9,780 nucleotides of DNA from Betaproteobacteria bacterium (GCA_016868095.1 VGHV01000067.1:1-9780); one strand, 5' to 3'. Counted from the first letter of the stretch, positions 1-6,451 are shown. The notes: generated from the sequence alone by a model not told the origin. A program made the numbers and translations.

Positions 1-8
1 AGGCCCCA

Positions 9-26
9 AACTCAGTGCAATGAGTT
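9..26. promoter_or_regulatory. 6-bp inverted repeat upstream of the FAH-family gene
   Basis: AACTCA (9-14) and TGAGTT (21-26) are perfect reverse complements separated by GTGCAA. No T-run follows on either strand, so a classical intrinsic terminator for an upstream gene is unlikely. A small operator or a chance hairpin are both possible. It lies 50 bp before the start codon of the hydrolase gene. Function is inferred only from position. Confidence 0.35.
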
Positions 27-30
27 CTAA

Positions 31-56
31 TAAAACAATCACTTAAAACAATCACT
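31..56. repeat. Perfect tandem duplication of a 13-bp unit
   Basis: The unit TAAAACAATCACT occurs at 31-43 and again, without any mismatch, at 44-56. The following bases (TAAG) begin like another unit but diverge. It sits in the leader of the hydrolase gene, ending 9 bp before the AAAGG ribosome binding site (65-69). It could be a slippage duplication or two adjacent protein-binding half-sites. The sequence alone does not decide between these. Confidence 0.8.
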
Positions 57-75
57 TAAGCGTCAAAGGTAAGTC

Positions 76-762
76 ATGGACTATGTCATCGAAGTTCCAA
101 AACAAGTATCGCTTCCGGTACAGGGTAGCGCGCAGCATTTCCCGGTGGCTCGTATTTTCTGTGTTGGTCGCAATTACGCAGAACACGCCCGTGAGATGGG
201 CCACGACCCTAATCGCGAACCACCGTTCTTTTTTATGAAACCTGCAACCGCCATCGTTGCGGGCGACGGCGAGTTTCCTTATCCAAGTTTGAGCCAGGAC
301 GTTCATCACGAACTTGAGTTGGTGGTTGCCCTTGGCAAGGGGGGCAGTCAAATTGCTGAGGCCGATGCACTCAGCCATGTTTATGGCTACGCAGTAGGGC
401 TCGATATGACAAGGCGCGACCTGCAAGGCGAAGCAAAAAAAATGGGGCGCCCCTGGGATACAGGCAAGGCTTTTGATTTTTCCGCACCCTGCTCAGCAAT
501 CGTACCTGCATCGAGCATTGATCATCCAAGCAAGGGCGCTGTGGTGCTTGAAGTTAATGGCGAGATCAGGCAGCGAGGTGACCTACAAGACTTGATTTGG
601 AACATTCCAGAAACAATTGCTTATTTATCAACCCTGTTTTGTCTCATGCCAGGGGATCTGATTTATAGCGGAACCCCAGCGGGCGTTGGCCCTGTGAAGC
701 CTGGCGATGTGATGAAAGGTAGCGTTGAAGGCGTTGGCCATTTAGTGAGCAAGGTGGTCTGA
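76..762 (+). CDS. Fumarylacetoacetate hydrolase (FAH) family protein, FAHD1/YcgM/NagK-like acylpyruvate hydrolase
   Basis: This 228-aa protein is a single-domain member of the FAH superfamily, close in layout to acylpyruvases (YcgM, FAHD1) and fumarylpyruvate hydrolase NagK. These cytosolic, Mg/Mn-dependent enzymes cleave a C-C bond in acylpyruvates, and some decarboxylate oxaloacetate. Visible signatures are VGRNYAEHAREMG near residues 30-42, with the H37/E40 pair matching the FAHD1 catalytic dyad. The metal ligands are E79 and E81 in HHELELVV and D110 in GLDMTRRD. K131 lies in TGKAFD, and the C-terminal GTPAGVGPVKPGD loop is intact. Length is normal for the subgroup. The start is supported by AAAGG (65-69) 6 bp upstream. 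The stop codon lies inside the first of three 23-bp tandem repeats and the next gene is convergent. The exact substrate (fumarylpyruvate, acylpyruvate or oxaloacetate) cannot be read from sequence. Confidence 0.93.
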   Translation: MDYVIEVPKQVSLPVQGSAQHFPVARIFCVGRNYAEHAREMGHDPNREPPFFFMKPATAIVAGDGEFPYPSLSQDVHHELELVVALGKGGSQIAEADALSHVYGYAVGLDMTRRDLQGEAKKMGRPWDTGKAFDFSAPCSAIVPASSIDHPSKGAVVLEVNGEIRQRGDLQDLIWNIPETIAYLSTLFCLMPGDLIYSGTPAGVGPVKPGDVMKGSVEGVGHLVSKVV

Positions 763-810
763 CCTTAGTGAGCAAGGCCGTCTGACCTTACTGAGCAAGG
801 TGGTCTGACC
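742..810. repeat. Three tandem copies of a 23-bp repeat at a convergent gene junction
   Basis: Copies lie at 742-764, 765-787 and 788-810, head to tail without spacers. Each begins TTA(G/C)TGAGCAAGG and ends GTCTGACC. Copy 2 differs from copy 1 at two bases (TG to CC in the middle) and copy 3 at one base (G to C at its fourth position). Copy 1 encodes the last residues (LVSKVV) and the stop of the hydrolase gene. The last base of copy 3 is also the last base of the stop codon of the opposite-strand transporter gene. The ACCTT at each copy junction can pair with the next AAGGT where the repeat keeps GGTGG, giving weak 4-5 bp stems. There is no T-run. This probably arose by replication slippage from the 3' end of the hydrolase gene. 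Confidence 0.93.
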
Positions 811-2057
811 TAAGCCGCTGCGCTCACAAGCCTCGGTGGGGCTTCTCGCACAGGGAGACTCACCGCGGCGGCAATCAAGGCAAGTGCCATATCCGCAAAC
901 CACATCCACTGATAGCTGCCAGTTGACTCAATCGCAATCCCGCCAAGCCAGGCGCCTAAAAATCCACCGATTTGATGCGATAAGAGGGTGAGTCCGAATA
1001 ATGTCGCCAGGTGCTTCACACCAAAAAGCTTAGCGACCAGACCAGCGGTGGGCGGCACAGTTGCCAGCCAGGTCAGGCCGATGACGGCCGAAAAAATATA
1101 AAGCGTTTCTGGTGTTTTTGGCGCAAGTAAATAAAGACCGATGGCCATTGCCCTACTTGCGTAAAGCCCCGCCAACAATACCCGCATCCGCCAACGCGTG
1201 GCCATCCATCCGATCAAGAGGCTTCCCGCTATATTAAATAAACCGATAATTGCCAGCGCATTGCCCGATACGCTTGGTGACAGATCACAAAGCTGAACTT
1301 CGGTTGGCAAATGGGTTACGAGAAAGGCGATGTGAAAGCCACAAGTAAAAAAGCCAGCGTGTAATAGCCAGTAACTTTTATCACGAACTGCGATCCTCAA
1401 CTGCTCCTTCAAGCTTGGGCCCTCAACCATTGTCGTCGACCCTGCTTGACTTGGTGCCCGCAAGATCCACACCAAGGGCAAGGCAATCAAAGCGATCGCC
1501 GCAACCGACCAAAGGCTCTTCACCCATCCGACCCAAGCGATCAAACCTGCCGTAATCGGCGCAAAAATAAACTGACCAAGCGATGAACCGGCGTTGATCA
1601 CGCCCGATGCAAAAGGCCGCTTTTCCGCAGGAATACGATTCGCCACCGCACCCATGAGCAATGAAAAACTACCGATACCAGCGCCTGCGGCTTGAATCAC
1701 CCCAAGCGCAATGACGAGGCCAAGTGTGGTCGTCATGAAGGGTGTGATCACCGAACCAAGAATCATTAAAAATACGCCAATAGCAAGCATCGGTGCATAA
1801 CCGACACGCCCAGCAAGCGCGCCCGATAAGGGTTGAACAGCACCCCATACGAACTGCCCTACCGCCATCGCAAAAGCGATATTCGCAATGCCCAAACCAG
1901 TATCGGTGTTGATCGGCGACACATACATCCCGGTGGTTTGTCTTGCCCCCTGGGTAATCGCCAAAATGATGGCAGCGCTTAAGGTGATGAGCCACACCGA
2001 GGCATAAGTAGATTGACGCACGTTGTTTAAAGAATTCCTGAAACGGGAATACAGCAT
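810..2057 (-). CDS. Major facilitator superfamily (MFS) transporter, 12 TM
   Basis: The 415-aa product is an inner-membrane secondary transporter, probably for an organic anion. About twelve hydrophobic segments can be followed, from VWLITLSAAIILA through the C-terminal LALIAAAVSLPV. There is an MFS-type loop between TM2 and TM3 (GALAGRVGY) and an equivalent basic loop between TM8 and TM9 (GWMATRWRMR), with a longer polar linker after TM6. Length is typical. The start is uncertain. I chose the ATG at 2057, which leaves a cytoplasmic tail of about 20 residues before TM1. A TTG at 2090 would add 11 residues, a GTG at 2021 would shorten the protein, and none of the three has a clear Shine-Dalgarno sequence. 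The gene is divergent from the Bug/TfdA-like pair across a palindrome-rich gap, so co-regulation is plausible. Substrate is not identifiable. TfdK of 2,4-D degraders is also an MFS carrier, but I see no specific link. Confidence 0.9.
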   Translation of the reverse strand: MLYSRFRNSLNNVRQSTYASVWLITLSAAIILAITQGARQTTGMYVSPINTDTGLGIANIAFAMAVGQFVWGAVQPLSGALAGRVGYAPMLAIGVFLMILGSVITPFMTTTLGLVIALGVIQAAGAGIGSFSLLMGAVANRIPAEKRPFASGVINAGSSLGQFIFAPITAGLIAWVGWVKSLWSVAAIALIALPLVWILRAPSQAGSTTMVEGPSLKEQLRIAVRDKSYWLLHAGFFTCGFHIAFLVTHLPTEVQLCDLSPSVSGNALAIIGLFNIAGSLLIGWMATRWRMRVLLAGLYASRAMAIGLYLLAPKTPETLYIFSAVIGLTWLATVPPTAGLVAKLFGVKHLATLFGLTLLSHQIGGFLGAWLGGIAIESTGSYQWMWFADMALALIAAAVSLPVREAPPRLVSAAA

Positions 2058-2073
2058 AAACCAAACAAAGTAC

Positions 2074-2103
2074 TTGCCCGTTTCAGACAAGTCGACTTAT
2101 CTT
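2074..2103 (+). promoter_or_regulatory. Possible sigma-70 promoter for the Bug/TfdA-like unit
   Basis: TTGCCC (2074-2079) and TATCTT (2098-2103) each match the -35 and -10 consensus at 4 of 6 positions, with an 18-bp spacer. Transcription would start near 2110, giving a leader of about 90 nt before the ATG at 2203. The -10 box overlaps the palindrome at 2085-2102, the arrangement expected for repressor control. The matches are weak, so this is a candidate only. Confidence 0.3.
2085..2102. promoter_or_regulatory. 18-bp palindrome 1 (operator candidate)
   Basis: AGACAAGTCGACTTATCT is a two-fold symmetric site centred at 2093/2094. It contains a perfect 10-bp core (AAGTCGACTT) and one mismatched pair further out. 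It lies in the gap between the divergent MFS and Bug genes and overlaps a candidate -10 box. Dimeric regulators of the TetR, GntR or MarR type bind sites of this size, but no regulator gene is present in the window. Confidence 0.5.
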
Positions 2104-2120
2104 GGATCTGAAACTGGATT

Positions 2121-2138
2121 AGATCTCAAGCGAGATCT
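2121..2138. promoter_or_regulatory. 18-bp palindrome 2 (operator or hairpin candidate)
   Basis: AGATCTC (2121-2127) and GAGATCT (2132-2138) are perfect 7-bp inverted arms around AAGC. The centre is 36 bp from that of the first palindrome, and both sites are 18 bp long and share AGA...TCT ends. In RNA it would form a 7-bp stem with a 4-nt loop in the leader of the Bug gene. It could be a second operator or a leader hairpin. No T-run follows. Confidence 0.5.
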
Positions 2139-2202
2139 TCAGCATGTCTTCTCTCGTAATCAGCGAAGCACTGACTTTCCCATTCATCGGAGCACAACCC
2201 TT

Positions 2203-3201
2203 ATGTTCTTATATTTAAAACATCGAAGAAAACTACTTACTTGGGCGCTCTTTGCCTCGCTGGCCAGCTTTGCCTTGAGCGCAGCCACCGTTCAAGCACA
2301 GTCGGCCTATCCCAGCAAGCCGGTTAAGATGGTTGTGGCCTTTGCACCCGGTACAGCCTCAGACATCATCGGTCGCCTCGTCGCCGAGAAGCTCAGCCAG
2401 TCAATGGGGCAAAGCTTTGTCGTTGAAAATCGTGCGGGTGCCGGTGGCACGATTGCTGCTGAAGCCGTTGCAAAATCGCCTGCTGATGGCTATACCCTGC
2501 TGGTATCGACCGCTGCATTACCAGTCAGCGCCTCGGTTTACCCCTCGCTTAAGTACGATACCGCCAAAGATTTTGCATCGATCACCGTACTCACCCACTC
2601 GCCGCTCCTGCTTGCGGCTAATCTTGATTTCGCACCCAAATCCATCGCAGAGCTCGTGACCTACGCCAAGGCGAATCCCGGGAAAATTAGTTTTGGATCA
2701 GCAGGTGTTGGCACCTCGCACCATCTCACCGGCGAAAAACTTAAGATAGAAACTGGCATCGACATGGTCCACGTGCCGTATAAGGGATCGGGCCCGGCAC
2801 ATATTGACTTGATGGGCGGTCGTATCCAACTGATGTTCGATAATATTGTTGCCTTGATGCCTCATGTGAAATCGGGCAAGGTCCGTCCGATTGCCGTCTC
2901 AAGTGCAAAACGTCACCCCTTATTGCCCGATGTACCGACGATTCAAGAAGCGGGTGTTAAGCAATTTGAAACGGTTGCTTGGTTTGGCGTGGTTGCACCG
3001 CTTGGCACCCCCAATGACATCGTGCAGCGGCTCAATAGCGAGATACAAAAGACGCTTCAAATGCCCGATGTCCGCAAGCGTTTGATTGACAGTGGCTCGG
3101 AGATTATCGGCAACAGCCCGGAGGCGGCCGATCGCTTTTTGAAAGAAGAAGTCGCAAAATGGGCCGTGGTGGTTAAAGCTGCAAAGGTCACACCTAATTG
3201 A
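2203..3201 (+). CDS. Bug/TctC-family tripartite tricarboxylate transporter substrate-binding protein
   Basis: The 332-aa product is a secreted periplasmic solute-binding protein of the Bug (TctC) family, which captures carboxylates. Residues 1-32 form a signal peptide: basic KHRRK, then a hydrophobic core, with predicted cleavage after VQA. The mature part starts QSAYPSKPVKMVVAFAPG and keeps the family order: ASDIIGRLVAEKL, VVENRAGAGGTIA, ADGYTLL, the VPYKGSGPAHIDLMGGRI loop, RPIAVSS, LPDVPTIQEAG, and a helical C-terminus. The ATG at 2203 is preferred because it begins the signal peptide and has GGAG (2189-2192) 10 bp upstream. An in-frame upstream extension to 2023 would run into the opposing MFS gene and bury the signal peptide. 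No TctA/TctB membrane genes are nearby, as is common for orphan Bug genes. The TfdA-like gene follows with overlapping stop and start codons, suggesting a shared ligand or pathway. Confidence 0.94.
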   Translation: MFLYLKHRRKLLTWALFASLASFALSAATVQAQSAYPSKPVKMVVAFAPGTASDIIGRLVAEKLSQSMGQSFVVENRAGAGGTIAAEAVAKSPADGYTLLVSTAALPVSASVYPSLKYDTAKDFASITVLTHSPLLLAANLDFAPKSIAELVTYAKANPGKISFGSAGVGTSHHLTGEKLKIETGIDMVHVPYKGSGPAHIDLMGGRIQLMFDNIVALMPHVKSGKVRPIAVSSAKRHPLLPDVPTIQEAGVKQFETVAWFGVVAPLGTPNDIVQRLNSEIQKTLQMPDVRKRLIDSGSEIIGNSPEAADRFLKEEVAKWAVVVKAAKVTPN

Positions 3202-4088
3202 TTGCAACAATTAGCTTCGGCGCTGCCGCACAAGCAAAGGGATCTGCTTCACCAGCGAAGGGCTTTGCAGCAGAGGTCTCAGGTATTGACCTTAAGCAAG
3301 ACTTGAATCAAACAACCCTCCGATGGATTGAGGACGAATTGCAACGCTTCGGGGTCTTGGTTTTTCGCAAGCAGGGCCTGAGCGAAGCCGAGCAAATTCG
3401 GATTGCTGAGGCGTTTGGCCCGCTTGATGGTGGATTGCGAAAAGCAACCGGTGCGCCAAGCAGGTTTTCCCATGAGGCCTTGATCGATATCGGTAATGTA
3501 GCGCTTGATGGCGAGGTCAGCGCAAAAAATGATGCACGTCTTTTATCGCGGCTTGCCAACCAACTTTGGCACAGCGATAGCAGTTTTCAGAACATTCCAG
3601 TTGCCTACTCCATGCTCAGTGCGGTCGTTGTGCCTGAGCATGGCGGTGACACAGAATGGTGTGACTTAAGAAGCGCCTACGAACAGCTTTCCGATGACTT
3701 GCGCCAAATCGTTGAAGGGCTTGTAGCGGTTCACAGTGCTTTTCATTCACGCCGACTACTAGGTGATGATCAATACACGGCTGAGCAGCTTGCCAGGTTC
3801 CCGCCTGTACGACGGCCCTTGGTATACCAACACCCCTTCGATGGTCGCAAGATCGTTCATCCTAGTGTTCATATCGAATCGATCGATGGTATGTCAGTAC
3901 CAGAGGCGCGATTGCTGGTGGCAGAGTTGCTCGAACACGTCACCCAACCAGCCTTTGTTTATCGTCATCGATGGCAGGCAGGCGACTATGTCATGTGGGA
4001 CAACCGTTCGACCCTGCACCGTGGTCGTCGTTACGATTTGAAAGACCGGCGCGATCTACGACGAACCACCACCGTCGAGCGCCACTAA
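3198..4088 (+). CDS. TfdA-like Fe(II)/2-oxoglutarate-dependent dioxygenase (TauD/TfdA family)
   Basis: The 296-aa cytosolic enzyme belongs to the TauD/TfdA family and resembles TfdA (2,4-D dioxygenase) especially closely. Such enzymes hydroxylate a substrate carbon while decarboxylating 2-oxoglutarate, and TfdA releases a phenol and glyoxylate. The iron ligands are H125 and D127 in NQLWHSDSSF and H274 in MWDNRSTLHRGRRYD. R285 is placed to bind 2-oxoglutarate. These residues have the same spacing as H113, D115, H262 and R273 of TfdA, shifted by 12. The motifs VLVFRKQ, YSMLSAVVVPEHGGDTEWCD and LLAELLEH-type helices are present. The start is TTG at 3198, with AAAGG (3183-3187) 10 bp upstream. 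No ATG or GTG exists before the conserved core, and the TTG overlaps the preceding stop (TTGA), implying translational coupling. The N-terminus is about 11 residues longer than TfdA and Ala-rich. With no tfdBCDEF genes nearby, the native substrate is unknown. Confidence 0.92.
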   Translation: MIATISFGAAAQAKGSASPAKGFAAEVSGIDLKQDLNQTTLRWIEDELQRFGVLVFRKQGLSEAEQIRIAEAFGPLDGGLRKATGAPSRFSHEALIDIGNVALDGEVSAKNDARLLSRLANQLWHSDSSFQNIPVAYSMLSAVVVPEHGGDTEWCDLRSAYEQLSDDLRQIVEGLVAVHSAFHSRRLLGDDQYTAEQLARFPPVRRPLVYQHPFDGRKIVHPSVHIESIDGMSVPEARLLVAELLEHVTQPAFVYRHRWQAGDYVMWDNRSTLHRGRRYDLKDRRDLRRTTTVERH

Positions 4089-4498
4089 GACGCACGCTGA
4101 TCCGCATCAAAAGCTGTATCAATCGGCATTTGAAGCGCGTTGGCGATTTGATTGGTTTTTGCAGCAAGCGCCATCACACGCAATAAGTCCGCATGTTGAT
4201 CATCGGTCATCCCTTTTGCACGCGCAGCAGCCGTATGCGAATGCACGCAGTAGGCGCAAGCGTTGGTCGCAGAAACCGCGATATAAATCATTTCCTTCAC
4301 CAGTGGGTCGAGCGCAGAATCAGCAACCATCACAGCCTTGACCTCGCCCCAGGTCTGCTCGAGCAAGTCGGGATTAAAGGCAAGATAGTGCCAGAGATGG
4401 TTGATAAAGTTCGTTTTGCGGGTGGCGCGGATATCATCAAAGACTGCTTTAACCCTCGGATTGTTTTCTGGGTTTTCACTTTTTTTCAGTGCACTCAT
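4085..4498 (-). CDS. Carboxymuconolactone decarboxylase (CMD)/AhpD-like family protein
   Basis: The 137-aa protein is an all-helical CMD-family member. The motif CAYCVHSH places C81 and C84 with H88 (CxxCxxxH), the redox-active arrangement of AhpD-like alkylhydroperoxidases. The true lactone decarboxylase PcaC lacks this cysteine pair, so a peroxidatic or thiol-redox role is more likely than decarboxylation. The start is ATG at 4498, supported by AAGGGA about 10 bp upstream. A longer in-frame reading to 4600 lacks support and would overlap the divergent peptidase gene. The stop overlaps the stop of the dioxygenase gene by 4 bp on the opposite strand. Only 30 bp separate it from the divergent aminopeptidase start. 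Codons 5-7 contain a run of seven A on the coding strand, the only sizeable homopolymer here. The physiological reductant and substrate are unknown. Confidence 0.9.
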   Translation of the reverse strand: MSALKKSENPENNPRVKAVFDDIRATRKTNFINHLWHYLAFNPDLLEQTWGEVKAVMVADSALDPLVKEMIYIAVSATNACAYCVHSHTAAARAKGMTDDQHADLLRVMALAAKTNQIANALQMPIDTAFDADQRAS

Positions 4499-4528
4499 TA
4501 GCGTAGTTCCCTTTGAATTGGATGAAAC

Positions 4529-6370
4529 ATGTTGATGCAAGCCAAGCCCAACACCGTAGCAGATCGCATTCAAGCGCTTCGTAAACAAATGCTGGCCCAC
4601 GAGGTCGACGCCTTATTGATTCCTTCGGCCGATCCGCATTTGTCTGAGTATCTTCCGGCCCGCTGGCAGGGCAGGCAATGGTTCTCGGGATTCACAGGTT
4701 CCATGGGTACGCTGTTGATTGGTCAGCAAAAGGCAGCACTATTTGCTGATAGTCGCTATTGGGTACAGGCTGAGCAGGAGTTGGCTGGCAGCGGCGTTGA
4801 TTTGGAAAAGGTTCAATCGGCAACGCCCGCTGTGCTTTGTGACTGGATGCTCAAGCAACTGCCTGCCAAAGCCTGTCTGGCGGTTGACGGCGAAGTACTT
4901 GCGTTAGCATCAGCGAAGCTTTTACGCGAACGCCTGTTCGAACTCGATTTTCGTTTCAGGACCGACCTGGACTTGCTTGCGCCATGCTGGCCTGAGCGTG
5001 CCGGGCTTCCGAGCCAGGAGGTTTACGAACATTTGCAGCCCCATGCAAGCCGAACGAGGCGCGAGAAACTTGCCATGGTTCGCGAGGCCATGCATAAGCA
5101 TCAGGCGTCGCTTCACATGGTCTCAACCGTTGACGATATTGCCTGGATCTTGAACTTGCGTGGTAGTGATGTCGACTACAACCCGGTTTTCTTGGCCCAC
5201 TTATTGATCAAGGCTGATGCTGCTTTTTTGTTCGTTGGCAAGGGCAAGGTAGCGGGCGAATTACAGGCCCGTCTCAAAGACGACGGTGTTGAGTGTGTGG
5301 ACTATGAGAGCGCGGCAGCACACCTCAAGTCACTTGCTGAAAACCAAAGGGTATTGCTCGACCCGGCGCGCGTCACGCTTGCACTTCGCGAAGCGATCCC
5401 CGCATCCAGCGCGGTGCTGGAGTCGATCAATCCGAGCACACTCCTAAAGAGCCGTAAGACAGAACAGGAACTCGGCTTTGTCCGTGAAGCCATGATTGAA
5501 GATGGTGTAGCCATGTGTCGCTTTTACGCCTGGTTTGAGCAAGCTTTAGGCCGGCAGGTGATTAGCGAACTTACGGTTGATGAGCGCCTGAGCGAAGAAC
5601 GAAGCCGTGGCAGCGGCTTTGTTGGACTCTCGTTTCCAACAATTGCAGGCTTTAATGCCAATGGCGCGATGCCTCATTACCGAGCCACCCAAGCCCATCA
5701 TGCACGCATTGAAGGCGATGGCCTCTTGCTTATCGATAGCGGCGCTCAGTATGTGGGAGGCACCACCGACATCACCCGTGTTTGGAAAATAGGCAGCCTT
5801 ACCGCTGCCATGCGTCGAGACTTCACCCTTGTGCTTAAGGGCACCATGGCCTTATCACGGTGCCGCTTTCCGCGCGGTACGCTCTCGCCGATGCTCGATG
5901 CGATTGCACGCGCCCCACTTTGGGAGCAGGCCATGGACTTCGGCCACGGTACCGGCCACGGGGTTGGCTACTTTTTGAATGTCCACGAAGGACCACAAAG
6001 TATCAGCAAGGCGATTCCAACGACGCATATGGCGATGGAACCCGGCATGATTACCTCGATTGAGCCGGGCATTTATCGTCCTGGCCAATGGGGCATCCGC
6101 ATCGAAAATCTTGTTGCCAATCAACCGTTTAAGCCAGCGATTGAGGAAAGCATTGGCGAATCAGCGATTGAGGAAAACTTCGGCGAATTTTTGCATTTTG
6201 AAACACTGAGTCTTTGCCCGATTGACACGCGTTGTATCGAGCCAAAGCTCTTGCGCGAGGACGAGCGGCAGTGGCTCAATGACTACCATCAAGTTGTTCG
6301 CGAACGACTCAGCCCGAGATTGGAAGGCGAGGCCAAGGCCTGGCTCGAAGCGCGAACAGCCGCCATCTGA
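4529..6370 (+). CDS. Xaa-Pro aminopeptidase (aminopeptidase P family, M24B)
   Basis: The 613-aa cytosolic metallopeptidase removes the N-terminal residue preceding proline. It has the long three-domain layout of eukaryotic-type APP1: two creatinase-like N-terminal domains (about 10-150 and 165-315), a pita-bread catalytic domain (about 320-545) and a C-terminal M24 tail domain. All five metal ligands are visible: D403 (LLLIDSGAQY), D414 (TTDITRVW), H477 (HGTGHGVGYF), E512 (TSIEPGIY) and E526 (IRIENLV). H486 in NVHEGP is also conserved. The ATG at 4529 follows GGA (4520-4522) by 6 bp, and an ATG two codons later is an alternative. Between E526 and the conserved LHFETLSLCPID segment, nine residues are duplicated (AIEESIGES/AIEENFGEF), encoded by a 27-bp tandem repeat. 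The gene is probably housekeeping peptide turnover. Functional assignment is firm, substrate range is not. Confidence 0.96.
   Translation: MLMQAKPNTVADRIQALRKQMLAHEVDALLIPSADPHLSEYLPARWQGRQWFSGFTGSMGTLLIGQQKAALFADSRYWVQAEQELAGSGVDLEKVQSATPAVLCDWMLKQLPAKACLAVDGEVLALASAKLLRERLFELDFRFRTDLDLLAPCWPERAGLPSQEVYEHLQPHASRTRREKLAMVREAMHKHQASLHMVSTVDDIAWILNLRGSDVDYNPVFLAHLLIKADAAFLFVGKGKVAGELQARLKDDGVECVDYESAAAHLKSLAENQRVLLDPARVTLALREAIPASSAVLESINPSTLLKSRKTEQELGFVREAMIEDGVAMCRFYAWFEQALGRQVISELTVDERLSEERSRGSGFVGLSFPTIAGFNANGAMPHYRATQAHHARIEGDGLLLIDSGAQYVGGTTDITRVWKIGSLTAAMRRDFTLVLKGTMALSRCRFPRGTLSPMLDAIARAPLWEQAMDFGHGTGHGVGYFLNVHEGPQSISKAIPTTHMAMEPGMITSIEPGIYRPGQWGIRIENLVANQPFKPAIEESIGESAIEENFGEFLHFETLSLCPIDTRCIEPKLLREDERQWLNDYHQVVRERLSPRLEGEAKAWLEARTAAI
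6136..6189 (+). repeat. In-frame 27-bp tandem duplication within the aminopeptidase gene
   Basis: Copies at 6136-6162 and 6163-6189 share the first 14 bases (AGCGATTGAGGAAA) and GGCGAAT near the end, with a few differences between. The duplication adds nine residues without breaking the frame. It lies in a surface-type loop between the last metal ligand and the C-terminal domain. The second copy supplies the FGEF that normally leads into the conserved FETLSLCPID segment, so the first copy is likely the extra one. Confidence 0.85.
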
Positions 6371-6381
6371 AATGCGATAAT
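6353..6381 (+). promoter_or_regulatory. Possible extended -10 promoter for the 460-aa protein gene
   Basis: TGCGATAAT (6373-6381) matches the extended -10 pattern TGnTATAAT with one mismatch. A poor -35 (CGAACA, 6353-6358) sits 17 bp upstream, inside the end of the peptidase gene. A start near 6388 would give a leader of about 64 nt. If real, the downstream gene is transcribed on its own as well as by read-through. Confidence 0.35.
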
Positions 6382-6451
6382 GCGGGTTGGGAGCAATCCA
6401 AAACGGCTTCGCTTTGCCAGCAACATTTACTTCAAATAAAGGCCCAAGCTC

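Noticed and set aside
742..810. CRISPR array
   Set aside because: The three 23-bp copies are directly adjacent with no spacers and begin within a coding sequence.
1669..2064. Open frame on the minus strand inside the MFS gene (131 codons)
   Set aside because: Shadow frame with Cys/His/Arg-rich translation and no domain. The MFS frame covers the same DNA convincingly.
2058..2090. TTG start at 2090 for the MFS transporter
   Set aside because: No Shine-Dalgarno sequence and a rare start codon. Kept as an alternative because the ATG at 2057 also lacks a clear site.
2023..2202. In-frame upstream extension of the Bug protein gene by 60 codons
   Set aside because: It would overlap the MFS gene start and place a charged, low-complexity leader before a clear signal peptide. 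GGAG and the ATG at 2203 fit much better.
2203..4088. A 2,4-D degradation (tfd) cluster
   Set aside because: Only a TfdA-like gene is present. No chlorophenol hydroxylase, chlorocatechol dioxygenase, tfdR regulator or mobile element is in the window.
4499..4600. Extension of the AhpD-like gene to 4600 on the minus strand
   Set aside because: The extra residues have no family similarity and would overlap the divergent aminopeptidase coding sequence. The ATG at 4498 has a good ribosome binding site.
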